Virus record (IMG/VR): IMGVR_UViG_3300043429_000356
Coordinates: 1 to 40,341 of that record
From: a virus
DNA length: 40,341 nt
Strand: one strand, 5' to 3'
This document shows positions 7,017 to 15,294 of this stretch, one piece after another (the first letter of the stretch is position 1; each line of letters opens with the position of its first letter). The translations under genes and the position numbers were made by a program. The notes below the pieces were generated by a model. The model was not told the origin of the DNA and did not search any database. It saw nothing but the letters and a program-made list of their open reading frames with translations.

Positions 7017-8258
7017 ATGAAAAGATTTTCACAGTATCTAACAGAAGCAGCCGCAGAGAAAGACCGTCACCTCACACATATTGAGGATGCGGTATTGGAG
7101 GGTGGTGTCGCTGGCACCCGTAACGCCATAGAGTTTCTCCGTTCTCTCCGTGATATGTTTGCTGATGACGGCCAGACACTATCAGAGGCCCGTGGTTCTC
7201 TCATTCTAAGAACCAAGTTCGACGGTGCGCCTGCTATCTATGCTGGTATCAATCCTGAAAATGGAAAGTTCTTTGTTGGTTCTAAATCTATCTTTGCCAA
7301 GAATGCCAAGCTAAACTATACCGAAGCTGATGTTCGTGCTAACCATGTCGGTGGCCTGGCTGATAAGCTATCGGCTGCCTTGAAATATCTACCAGAACTT
7401 GGTATCACCGGTATCGTTCATGGTGACTTTATGTTTTCTCATAATGAACTAAAGTCAGAGACCATCGACGGTAAGAAGTATATCACATTCCGTCCAAACA
7501 CCATCACCTATGCCGTACCAGCCAATAGTGCCTTGGCTCGTCAGGTTCTTTCAGCCAAGATCGGTATTGTATTTCATACCACATACCATGGCAAGACCAT
7601 GGACACTCTACAGACACACTTTGATATCAATGTCAATAACTTTAGACCATCTAAGAATGTCTGGTATCGTTCTAACAAGTTCACCGATGTTACTGGTCGT
7701 GCTACTCTCACCAAGTCAGAGAACGATAAACTAACCAAGATACTTTCACAGACTGGTTCGACATTCAGAACCATCCCAGCATCAACTCTAAACTTTATTG
7801 CTACCAACGAAACATACCGTATTCATATCATGTCATTCTATAATCAGAAAGTCCGTGCTGGTGAGCATATGGGCGCTGGCCATACGGCCGCTTTGATTAA
7901 ATGGGTGGGAGATAAATACCAAAAGGGTATTGACGAGGCCAAGATGCCAGCCACTAAAGCCAAGCGAAAGGCTGAGCGTGACACGGTATTGAGATGGTAT
8001 CGTCAAAATGCTGGTGATCTCAAAAAGATATTCCAGCTACAGAACCTATTGATAGATGCCAAGATGATGCTGATTGCTAAGTTCAATCAGGTCAATGATC
8101 TTGGTACATTCTTACATACCGCCGATGGTGGATACAAGGTGACCACTCCAGAAGGATATGTGGCTGCTTGGTCTACTGGTGGTGATGCTGTCAAGTTAGT
8201 AGACCGTCTGGAGTTTAGCCGTGCTAACTTCCTGGCGGTGAAGAATTGGGGCAAGTAA
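7017..8258 (+). CDS. KxDG nucleotidyltransferase-like virion protein (DUF6267-like), 413 aa
   Basis: The N-terminus MKRFSQYLTEA closely follows the T4 capsid-targeting sequence MKTYQEFIAEA, the prohead-protease-cleaved tag that sends proteins into the capsid core. The body resembles the phage family DUF6267. It carries K67-F-D-G70 (TKFDGAPAIYAG), the motif I layout of the ligase/capping covalent nucleotidyltransferases, followed by FFVGSKSIF and a motif III-like GIVHGDFMF (132-140). An RNA- or DNA-ligase-like enzyme delivered with the genome is a reasonable inference but unproven. RBS: TGAGG. Driven by the plus-strand late element at 6983. Confidence 0.7.
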   Translation: MKRFSQYLTEAAAEKDRHLTHIEDAVLEGGVAGTRNAIEFLRSLRDMFADDGQTLSEARGSLILRTKFDGAPAIYAGINPENGKFFVGSKSIFAKNAKLNYTEADVRANHVGGLADKLSAALKYLPELGITGIVHGDFMFSHNELKSETIDGKKYITFRPNTITYAVPANSALARQVLSAKIGIVFHTTYHGKTMDTLQTHFDINVNNFRPSKNVWYRSNKFTDVTGRATLTKSENDKLTKILSQTGSTFRTIPASTLNFIATNETYRIHIMSFYNQKVRAGEHMGAGHTAALIKWVGDKYQKGIDEAKMPATKAKRKAERDTVLRWYRQNAGDLKKIFQLQNLLIDAKMMLIAKFNQVNDLGTFLHTADGGYKVTTPEGYVAAWSTGGDAVKLVDRLEFSRANFLAVKNWGK

Positions 8259-8380
8259 TGTCTAAGATCAAAGAACATTGTGGCTGCGACAAAGGCCACC
8301 CTGAAATAAAGCCAGTTCCCGTGGTGAAAACGATCAGAAAGATCGTCAAGAAGGCTCGGGAGAAGGATAAATATAAATAA
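8258..8380 (+). CDS. Small basic protein, 40 aa
   Basis: Starts in a TAATG overlap with the previous gene. It has an N-terminal HCGCDKGH cluster and a lysine/arginine-rich C-terminus (KTIRKIVKKAREKDKYK). Its last codons overlap the TATAAATA late element for the next gene. Coding status rests on the coupled start and codon choice like that of its neighbours; the ribosome binding site is weak. Confidence 0.5.
   Translation: MSKIKEHCGCDKGHPEIKPVPVVKTIRKIVKKAREKDKYK
8372..8379 (+). promoter_or_regulatory. T4-type late promoter
   Basis: A perfect TATAAATA lies 25 bases before ATG 8404. T4 geometry puts the start of transcription near 8385, leaving a leader of about 19 bases with the AGAGG ribosome binding site. 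Confidence 0.75.
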
Positions 8381-8403
8381 TATTAACATACCGCAGAGGT
8401 AAG

Positions 8404-10446
8404 ATGAAAAAAGTAGTATTCACATTCGGCCGTTATAATCCACCTACCAAGGGCCACGCAGAACTAATCACATATGCGGTAAAGTATGCCCACCAGCACG
8501 GTGCGGAACATCGCATTTACACCTCCCAGTCACACGACCCAGCCAAGAATCCTCTATCGGCTGCCCAGAAAATCAGATTCCTTCGTATGATATTCCCTGG
8601 TGTCAATTTCGTGGCCGACCGTTCAGCTATCACCGCTTTTGCTATTGCCAGAAAGCTGGCCGATGAAGGTTACGAGGATGTGACATTCGTGGTCGGTGAT
8701 GACCGTGTAGCAGATTTTAGAACCCAGCTTGGTAAGTATGTCAAGCCCAAGACTGCCAAAGACTTCGATCCAAAGAAGCATTATCCATTCAAAAAGTTTC
8801 AGGTCATTTCATCTGGTGCCCGTAAGAAGGGTATTTCAGGTACAGACCTACGTGCGGCTGTTCGCAAGGGTGACTTTGCTACATTCGCCAAGGCATCCGC
8901 TGCCACTGATAAGACACTGGCCAGAAAGATATTTGATACCACCAGAGCCCAGCTAAATGAACATATGATTAACGAGGAGATGGGTCGTAAAGAGTTTACC
9001 GATCATCTCAACTCATTCGTTGATTTTTGCTGTGGTAAACTGGGTATTGAAGGTAAGCCAACCCTCAAGTTCAAAGAGCCTGACGATCAAGGTGAGCAAC
9101 CATCATTTGCTGCCTATGCACCAGGTTCCAAAGAAGTCATGGTAATGTCCAAGAACCGTCATCCAATGGATATCTTCCGTTCGGTTGCTCATGAGTTGGT
9201 ACACCATAAACAGAACGAAGAAGGTCGTATTGGTAAAGATGTGGCCAAAGAAGGTGCTACTGGCTCTGATATTGAGAACGAGGCCAACTCCCGTGCCGGT
9301 GAACTAATGCGCTGGTATGGTAAAGCCAACCCACATTGCTTTGGTATGTCATATGTCAAAGAGAGCAAGGCTATCGTCATGGGCGGTGTGCCTGGTTCTG
9401 GTAAAGATAGAATCCTTAAAGAGGCTATTCTACCACACGGATTTAGAGAGATTCCTGACTCCACATTCACCGTCGAAGATTGTACCGGTGAAAATCTGGT
9501 AGTCAATGGCACCATGTCAAATGTAGAAACCACCAGACGCATTAAGAATATTCTTGAAGGTGCTGGCTACGATACTATTATGGTGTTTGTCAATACCTCT
9601 AATGAAGTATCAAAGCAGCGTAACGAGGCTCGTGCTGAAACTGGTGGTCGTGTGATTGAGGAAGCCAGACGTTTCACCAAGTGGAAGTCAGCACAAGATA
9701 ACCTTGATCGTTTTGATGAGATGTTTGGATCAGTCATCGTGGTTCAGAATGACCTCAATCTAAACGAGTCGGTTGATGTTATTCAAAAGACCCATGAGAA
9801 GCTAATCGAGTTTGTCTCCGAAGATATCCGTAAGTTTGTTCTATCACCTACCGATAAACAGTTTGAGCGTATGTTGGAAGGTTATTCTGACTTTGGTCCG
9901 CAACCCAAGAACAATCCGGTTGGTGGTGCTGGTAACTGGGGCACCTCTAAACTTACCGATCGATATAAGAACGATACACCAGGCCAGTTCCCTGGCGGCA
10001 ATATGCCTATGGGTTACTTTCAGCAAAAGAAGCCAAAGGTCAAGGTATTCGGAAATCTACCCAAGTTTGGTGACAGACTTGGTGCTACCTATACCTCTGC
10101 CAAGAATCCATCATTCGTTGGTGATATCACCAGTGATCAGAATGTATTCTTGCCAAGTGAACCAATGTCCAAGTGGTCAGCTATTGACCGTTGGATGATG
10201 AAAGAAGAAACTCGCAAGAGATTCAAAGCAAAGTATGGAAAACTTGCTGAACAAAAGATACAAGAGACCGCAGAGAAACTACGCAATGAAGGTTTGTGGG
10301 ATGCCTCCGCATCATCTGGATTTACAGGTGCTACACCAAATGCTGGTAATGCATCTGACGATGGAAGACCTGATATAAACGCAGAGTTTGAAAAGATGGC
10401 TATTATGAAGCCTAAGAAAAAGCTAAATACCAAGAATCAATCCTAA
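8404..10446 (+). CDS. Trifunctional protein: cytidylyltransferase-like, zincin and P-loop kinase domains, 680 aa
   Basis: Residues 1-185 form a class I nucleotidyltransferase (NMNAT/FAD-synthetase type): FGRYNPPTKGH (8-18, HxGH-like), a GDD strand (98-100) and ISGTDLR (144-150). Residues 195-310 contain a metallopeptidase-like HELVHH (H263, E264, H267) with a candidate third ligand in DIENEAN (E291). Residues 320-470 are a P-loop domain (GGVPGSGKD, 327-335) resembling AAA-33/polynucleotide-kinase folds. The C-terminal 200 residues are Gly/Pro/Lys-rich and probably tether the protein to the virion. Related nucleotidyltransferase proteins occur in cyanophages and rhizobial T4-like phages. It sits among capsid-targeted proteins under a late promoter. 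Substrates are unknown. Confidence 0.75.
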   Translation: MKKVVFTFGRYNPPTKGHAELITYAVKYAHQHGAEHRIYTSQSHDPAKNPLSAAQKIRFLRMIFPGVNFVADRSAITAFAIARKLADEGYEDVTFVVGDDRVADFRTQLGKYVKPKTAKDFDPKKHYPFKKFQVISSGARKKGISGTDLRAAVRKGDFATFAKASAATDKTLARKIFDTTRAQLNEHMINEEMGRKEFTDHLNSFVDFCCGKLGIEGKPTLKFKEPDDQGEQPSFAAYAPGSKEVMVMSKNRHPMDIFRSVAHELVHHKQNEEGRIGKDVAKEGATGSDIENEANSRAGELMRWYGKANPHCFGMSYVKESKAIVMGGVPGSGKDRILKEAILPHGFREIPDSTFTVEDCTGENLVVNGTMSNVETTRRIKNILEGAGYDTIMVFVNTSNEVSKQRNEARAETGGRVIEEARRFTKWKSAQDNLDRFDEMFGSVIVVQNDLNLNESVDVIQKTHEKLIEFVSEDIRKFVLSPTDKQFERMLEGYSDFGPQPKNNPVGGAGNWGTSKLTDRYKNDTPGQFPGGNMPMGYFQQKKPKVKVFGNLPKFGDRLGATYTSAKNPSFVGDITSDQNVFLPSEPMSKWSAIDRWMMKEETRKRFKAKYGKLAEQKIQETAEKLRNEGLWDASASSGFTGATPNAGNASDDGRPDINAEFEKMAIMKPKKKLNTKNQS

Positions 10447-10468
10447 TTTAATCAAAAAGGAACCAAAA

Positions 10469-11701
10469 ATGTTTAATAACCCATTTCTAAAGAAGGACCC
10501 TCTATTAGAGGCTGTCAAGACTGCCCAGGCCGATGGCGCCACCCGCCGTGCTGCCGTTGCTATGGTCAATGAGGAGTTTGGTGTATATTCACGCAATGCA
10601 GTCGTTCGTGAAAACCTTGCTGCCTACGATGCCCGTATTGAAGAAACCTATAAGGCTCTTAAAGAAGGCAATAAAGAGAATAAAGAAAAGAAGAAAGAGC
10701 ATGAAGAAAAGACTGGCATGGAGCACATCAAAAAGATGGGCGGCTTCCCAGGTCAATCACTAAAAAGAACCGCTCGTGAACTAACAAAAGAAGGCTGGGA
10801 AGGCTCTAAGGAAGATAGAGACGAAGATGCCAAACTTGCTAAGAAGCATGGCATGACCATGAAACAGTGGGAAAAGTCTGCTGCTGATAAGAAGCATGAC
10901 GCCAAAGAAAAGAAGATGGACGAAGCCAAGAAGGCCGACAAGGACTATGACCGTGACGGCAAGATTGAGTCGCCAAAAGACGAAGTTTGGGGTTCTCGCT
11001 TCCGTGCTGCTAAGATGGCTGGCAAGATGGAAGAAGAACAGATTGATGAACTATCAAAAGACACTCTACAATCCTATGTCGATAAGTCTTATGATAGATA
11101 TCATGGATATGCCCAACCAAAGGAAAGAAAAGGTAAGAGAATGGCAGGTCGCACCCTGGCCGTAACAAAAATGGGCCACGGTATTAAAGGACTCCACAAA
11201 GAACCTAAGGTTATGGCAAAAGAAGAAACCGATTACTCTGCACAGGATCGTGCGCCAGTAACCAAGTCTGCTCCTAAGGAAGATCCATCAACACCAAAGT
11301 CATATCCAGGTGCTGCATCTTCACTAACTGCTGGCAACCCAACTTCACAGCGCATGTCAAACGCTAAGGCTGCTGTTTCTCCTATTAAGGAAGCACAGAT
11401 TGACGAGATTTCAAAAGAATTAGCTGGTAAGTATATCAAGCACGCCGATTACAAGCGTTCTGAATCTTCTTTCCAGTCTGGTAAAGTATATGGCAAGGAA
11501 CTTGCTACAAAGAAAAGAACAAAGCAGGACGTTGAAACAGCCCGTAAGCATAATCGTGATTCCTTCAAGCGTGAAAAGGGTGTCAACATGGCTGTTAATA
11601 AACTAACAGGTCGTGCTAAGGTTCAAGCTAATGAAGCAATGATGGAGTCCATCAAGGCTAAACTTGCTAAAAAGTATGTAAAGGAAGACCAGTCTTTCTA
11701 A
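10469..11701 (+). CDS. Charged scaffold-like or internal virion protein, 410 aa
   Basis: Extremely Lys/Glu-rich with long helical segments (about 60-170). It contains motifs that recur in late proteins of T4-like phages: DKDYDRDGKIESPKDE (an EF-hand-like acidic loop), twice QIDE-[IL]-SK-x(2)-[LA] (about 192 and 311), and a C-terminal SIKAKLAKKYVKE. A prohead core or packaged internal protein is the likely role. RBS AAGGAACC, ATG 10469. The frame ends at TAA 11699-11701, and a second coding-looking frame continues in the -1 register, so the true product may be longer. Confidence 0.68.
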   Translation: MFNNPFLKKDPLLEAVKTAQADGATRRAAVAMVNEEFGVYSRNAVVRENLAAYDARIEETYKALKEGNKENKEKKKEHEEKTGMEHIKKMGGFPGQSLKRTARELTKEGWEGSKEDRDEDAKLAKKHGMTMKQWEKSAADKKHDAKEKKMDEAKKADKDYDRDGKIESPKDEVWGSRFRAAKMAGKMEEEQIDELSKDTLQSYVDKSYDRYHGYAQPKERKGKRMAGRTLAVTKMGHGIKGLHKEPKVMAKEETDYSAQDRAPVTKSAPKEDPSTPKSYPGAASSLTAGNPTSQRMSNAKAAVSPIKEAQIDEISKELAGKYIKHADYKRSESSFQSGKVYGKELATKKRTKQDVETARKHNRDSFKREKGVNMAVNKLTGRAKVQANEAMMESIKAKLAKKYVKEDQSF

Positions 11702-12669
11702 ACGCACAGGCAACTGGTAAGTCGGTAAACGAAGCTGAGGATACTGGAGTAATAGCAAGAAGAAACATCCGTCAAGGATCTAAAAACACTCTTGCTAATA
11801 TATTACAAGGTAAGATTGGTGCTGCTTTTAAAAGCGCCGGACAGTTTGCTTCCGGTATTGGACAAGGTACATCACATGCAGCCGGTGTCATTAGAGACTA
11901 TGGTAATGCTGCTGGTAAGGCTCTTGAAGAACCTACATCAGCAACAGCGGCACCAGCTGATAAACCTTCTGCATCTGTTTCAGTAGCTAAGCCAGCGGCA
12001 GTATCGACACCTACTGCTGCTCCGGCAACAAGCACCCCGGTACCAGCACCAGTAGCGGCAAAAACATCCGCTCCTGTTGCCAAGCCGATGGCAGCCGCTG
12101 CTACTAAACCAGTTGCGCCGGCCGCTAAGCCTGTGGCACCACCGATGCAGGGAAAGAATTTACAATCCACAATCTCTAACATTGCTAAGTCAAACAAGAT
12201 TGCGAATGTAAATAAAATCTATGCAGGTAAGACTCTCGACCTTGGCACCGGTAGTAAATATACTATTCAGAAAGGTGATACTCTAACCAAGATTGCCAAG
12301 AATTTGGGAACCGGTAGTCAAGCTGCTGCACCAAAATCATCTGTGGCATCTAACAATGCTGATATTGCTACACAGGTTGCAAAAACACCTCTTGCAAAAC
12401 CTGAAAGTGTGGCAACCAGCACCGGTATGAAATCTACAAATATAAATGATATGAACAAAAGTGTAAACATGAGTCCTAAAACATCTGGAGCACCTACTAC
12501 ATTCCAGAATACTGCACCATCTCCGGCAAAAAATCCTGATCTGGGATCAGCAAGCGCTATGGCAGCCGATGTTGAAAAGAAAAAGGCAGAAGGACCTGCA
12601 AAGACTCCTACTGTCCGTCCTATGCAGGAATGCGTCCAAGTTGGTGACAATAAATACAGGATCGTATAA
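11671..12669 (+). CDS. LysM-encoding open frame with no start codon, in -1 register to the preceding gene
   Basis: From just after an in-frame stop at 11668-11670 this frame stays open for about 330 codons, but has no ATG, GTG or TTG until ATG 12088, which lacks a ribosome binding site. The part before 12088 looks coding: an amphipathic segment with NILQGKIGAAFKSAG, then a long Ala/Pro/Thr linker. The part after holds a LysM-like domain (NIAKSNKIANVNKIYAGKT, then YTIQKGDTLTKIAK), the typical peptidoglycan-binding repeat, and ends CVQVGDNKYRIV. Either it is joined to the 410-residue upstream protein by -1 recoding in 11671-11698, or an indel split one gene. Translation from 12088 alone would give 193 residues. 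Confidence 0.55.
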   Translation, partial: KVCKGRPVFLNAQATGKSVNEAEDTGVIARRNIRQGSKNTLANILQGKIGAAFKSAGQFASGIGQGTSHAAGVIRDYGNAAGKALEEPTSATAAPADKPSASVSVAKPAAVSTPTAAPATSTPVPAPVAAKTSAPVAKPMAAAATKPVAPAAKPVAPPMQGKNLQSTISNIAKSNKIANVNKIYAGKTLDLGTGSKYTIQKGDTLTKIAKNLGTGSQAAAPKSSVASNNADIATQVAKTPLAKPESVATSTGMKSTNINDMNKSVNMSPKTSGAPTTFQNTAPSPAKNPDLGSASAMAADVEKKKAEGPAKTPTVRPMQECVQVGDNKYRIV

Positions 12670-12914
12670 TGGTACATAGACCAGATATTAAGAGTGTTTT
12701 TGGACCTAACAAATTGGTCCCGAATGATAGACAAGCCTCTCGTAAAGCGGTAGGCAATCAAAATCTAACACCGGGACGATATAATGTGAATGAAGAAGTA
12801 AAGGATGGCACACAGCGAGCCATTCAAAAAGCACAAGATGTAAAGAAACATAGGGGTGATATCGTAGTGATTGATCCCGTCAAGCCGGATGCAATCGGCC
12901 AAACTTATAACTAA
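12669..12914 (+). CDS. Hypothetical protein, 81 aa
   Basis: TAATG overlap with the LysM frame. The protein is basic and has a VNEEVKDGTQRAIQ segment with the same style as neighbouring virion proteins. No family is recognised. An AATAAATA string at the end of the upstream gene (about 12649-12656) could serve as a weak late element, but lies in coding sequence. Confidence 0.6.
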   Translation: MVHRPDIKSVFGPNKLVPNDRQASRKAVGNQNLTPGRYNVNEEVKDGTQRAIQKAQDVKKHRGDIVVIDPVKPDAIGQTYN

Positions 12915-12928
12915 GAAGGAAAACTAAA

Positions 12929-13585
12929 ATGCCACTATGGGGTAATTACGACAACGCAGCCAATTCAGACATTGGCGTGCTAATGCAGGTTAATCAGTCT
13001 GCGGCTAACACCACAGCAAGAGACCTACTATTCAATAACACAACCGCTAACACAGTTGTAAAGAGCGCCAAGGGTGCCGGTAACGTAGTTGTTGGTCAGT
13101 TCTTTGCTAACACTGCCGAAATGCAAGCGGCCCAGGCTTCACCAGGTGGCGCACATCCACAACATGCTGGCTGGGTTCTTCGTCACGAAGGCCGTGGTCT
13201 AAAGGCTGGTCGTGTATGGTACGAAACACTTGTAGCTATGGGTTCATCAAAGAGCGATGCTTCCGATGATACATACTTTCCAGATTATGCTATCGTCATT
13301 TCATCAAATGCTTCAAGCAACACACTATCAACCAGAGCAAACGTCAACTTTACTGTTTCTGCTACCACTGTTCCAACTGGTGGTACTCTACAGTATTTCT
13401 GGCAGAAGAACGACAATGGTTGGGCAAACGTTGCCAACACCAATGGTACATATACCAACAATACATCACCAACATTCACTGCCAACAATGCTCTTGCAAA
13501 CGGCAATGTGTTCCGTGTAATGATCATGACCGCTGGTGGCAATACAGTCTACTCAAGCAACGCTACAATCAGCTACGTAGTCTAA
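12929..13585 (+). CDS. Virion structural protein with C-terminal Ig-like domain, 218 aa
   Basis: Residues 1-110 follow the MPLWGNYDNAANSDIGVL pattern of T4-like marine phage structural proteins (with GQFFANTAE and HAGWVLRHEGRGLKAGRVWYETLVAM). Residues 125-218 look like an Ig-like beta sandwich (NVNFTVSATTVPTGGTLQYFWQK...FRVMIMTAGGNTVYSSNATISYVV), a common capsid- or tail-surface decoration module. RBS AGAAGGA. It lies between two putative internal virion proteins. Confidence 0.72.
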   Translation: MPLWGNYDNAANSDIGVLMQVNQSAANTTARDLLFNNTTANTVVKSAKGAGNVVVGQFFANTAEMQAAQASPGGAHPQHAGWVLRHEGRGLKAGRVWYETLVAMGSSKSDASDDTYFPDYAIVISSNASSNTLSTRANVNFTVSATTVPTGGTLQYFWQKNDNGWANVANTNGTYTNNTSPTFTANNALANGNVFRVMIMTAGGNTVYSSNATISYVV

Positions 13586-13596
13586 GGAGTCACTAA

Positions 13597-14670
13597 ATGA
13601 AAAACTTTCGTGACTTTCTAAAAGAAGAGGTTCTGCCAACAGTCCAAGTGGCTGATGGCGGCCTCGATATCAGTAAGCCGGCCGTTCGTGCTGCTATTAA
13701 CGCTGCTATCGCTGGTGTGGTTTCACAGCCAGCGGTAACTCCTTATGTTGTGTTCAATAGACTTTCAAAGCTACTTGCACAGTACCACATCGTTCTACCT
13801 AAGAGATTCCTTGAAGGTGATAAGGGTGTTGAGGTATTCGAGGTTAAGCAGTTTGGTCACAAGATGGGTATGACCGACTCTGGTGAGTTTGTCAATGAGG
13901 TTCCATCAACTCATTACCTATTCTTGCAGTATGGTATTCTATCTCCAATGGGCATTACATATGCTAAGCCAGTTGTTGGTGGTATGTTCCGTGTTACTGC
14001 TAGACTAGTTGATAAGGATGAACTTGACAAGCTACTGGACATGGCTGAAATCACCATGTCAGAGGAAGCCGAGGTTCGTCAGATGGCAGCTAAGGCAATG
14101 GCACCAAAAGAGCCAATGCATGATATCACTTCCGATGAAAAGAAGAAGGGTAACAAGGAAGCAGTTGCTACCTCTGAAAAGGATCTAAACGAAGTTTCAC
14201 TTGGCAAACTTGTAAGATATCGTCGTGGTGCTGAACAAGAAGTTGGTGATATCAAGCATTTCAAGAAGAATCCAGGTCAATATCCTGCGGCCACTTCTGA
14301 TGACAAGAAAAGAGCCGAGCGAAGCGAAAAGACCCGTGAAGCAGGCATTAAACTTGCTGATAAGAAGATGAAAGGCAAGGCCAAAGTCAATGCTTCTATG
14401 CCTAAGACTCCTTACATGGAAGAAGAAAAAGGTCCATGTTGGAAGGGTTATGAAATGGTTGGTATGAAGAAGAAGGCAGGCAAGCCTGTTCCTAATTGTG
14501 TGCCAGTCAAAGAAGAACAGATTGATGAAAAGGCTCCTCCAGGTGCTAAGTATGAAAGAATGGTCAAGCACATCAAAGACAAATTTTCTAAGAACGGTCT
14601 AACCGCCAAGGAAAAGTCAATCGCTTACGCTACAGCATGGAAAGCCAAGAACCGTGAAAAGGGTGAGTGA
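13597..14670 (+). CDS. Putative capsid-targeted virion protein, 357 aa
   Basis: The N-terminus MKNFRDFLKEE matches the T4-style capsid-targeting pattern. Residues 25-150 form a globular domain conserved in T4-like cyanophages (PYVVFNRLSKLLAQYHIVLP, VKQFGHKMGMTDSGEFV). The C-terminal half is lysine-rich and carries motifs shared with other late proteins: EKGPCWKGYEMVGMKKK...VPNCVPVKEEQIDE and the terminal KYERMVKHIKDKF...AYATAWKAKN. Likely packaged or structural. RBS AAGGAG. The next gene starts inside its final codons. Confidence 0.7.
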   Translation: MKNFRDFLKEEVLPTVQVADGGLDISKPAVRAAINAAIAGVVSQPAVTPYVVFNRLSKLLAQYHIVLPKRFLEGDKGVEVFEVKQFGHKMGMTDSGEFVNEVPSTHYLFLQYGILSPMGITYAKPVVGGMFRVTARLVDKDELDKLLDMAEITMSEEAEVRQMAAKAMAPKEPMHDITSDEKKKGNKEAVATSEKDLNEVSLGKLVRYRRGAEQEVGDIKHFKKNPGQYPAATSDDKKRAERSEKTREAGIKLADKKMKGKAKVNASMPKTPYMEEEKGPCWKGYEMVGMKKKAGKPVPNCVPVKEEQIDEKAPPGAKYERMVKHIKDKFSKNGLTAKEKSIAYATAWKAKNREKGE

Positions 14671-14908
14671 TCACTTAGAGAAAAGCAGAACAACATACAC
14701 GGCTCACCTCAAATGGGCCGTGTATTCTGGCTTCTATCTGATATATCTCGGTATTGCTTCTATTATACATGGCATTGTTCCTTCATGGTTTGAGGGAACA
14801 ACCGCCAAGGCCATCATCAAGTTATTCTATCAGCACCTATACAATCACCCAAACAAAGACTACCAATACAAGATCATGAAGGAAATGAAAAAAGCAAAGC
14901 GTAAGTAA
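14654..14908 (+). CDS. DUF6356-like membrane protein, 84 aa
   Basis: The pattern YTAHLKWAVYSGFYLIYLGIASIIHGIVPSWF fits the small DUF6356 family, with one strong transmembrane helix (about 23-45) and a C-terminal helix. GTG 14654 has GGAAAG nine bases upstream; GTG 14663 would give MSDHLEK, nearer the usual family length, but its AAAAGG directly abuts the codon. Function is unknown. TAATG overlap with the next gene. Confidence 0.68.
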   Translation: MKRVSDHLEKSRTTYTAHLKWAVYSGFYLIYLGIASIIHGIVPSWFEGTTAKAIIKLFYQHLYNHPNKDYQYKIMKEMKKAKRK

Positions 14909-15294
14909 TGTTTGATCTAAACGATGAATCCTTTTTGATCTATGCTGCCAAGTATTATGATCGTCCTCATATGCTCCAATCGGAGTTTGAGGAAGATATC
15001 AACCGCTTAAAGTATGTCAAAAGGCTTTTGAGAAAGTATAGACAAACCGGTGAGTTCAAAGAACGTCTAATTCTAAATCATGTCATCATCCTTGCCAATG
15101 TCTTTGGTGTAGAAGCTGCTACCAATATGCTGTTCTTCAAGATTGATGAAGAAGATTACCCCATACTCAAAACAATTTTAATATATCTTAACTACTTACC
15201 TGCACATCTAAAAGTCACGTTTCATAAATACTACGTCAGACAGGAAGAGATACCTGTGGACTTAAAGATAGCAAAAATATTGAGGACGATATGA
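14908..15294 (+). CDS. DUF7207-like conserved T4-type phage protein, 128 aa
   Basis: The opening FDLNDESFLIYAAKYYDRPHMLQSEFEEDINRLKYVKRLLRKY is a recognisable conserved block of T4-like phages (I know it as DUF7207). The protein is all-helical and soluble, function unknown. In T4-like genomes it sits near late or virion genes, as here. It ends overlapping the next ATG (ATGA). Confidence 0.75.
   Translation: MFDLNDESFLIYAAKYYDRPHMLQSEFEEDINRLKYVKRLLRKYRQTGEFKERLILNHVIILANVFGVEAATNMLFFKIDEEDYPILKTILIYLNYLPAHLKVTFHKYYVRQEEIPVDLKIAKILRTI

Noticed and set aside
12649-12656. AATAAATA as a late promoter for the gene at 12669
   Set aside because: It is inside coding sequence very close to the start codon, and the gene is already coupled by TAATG; kept only as a weak possibility.
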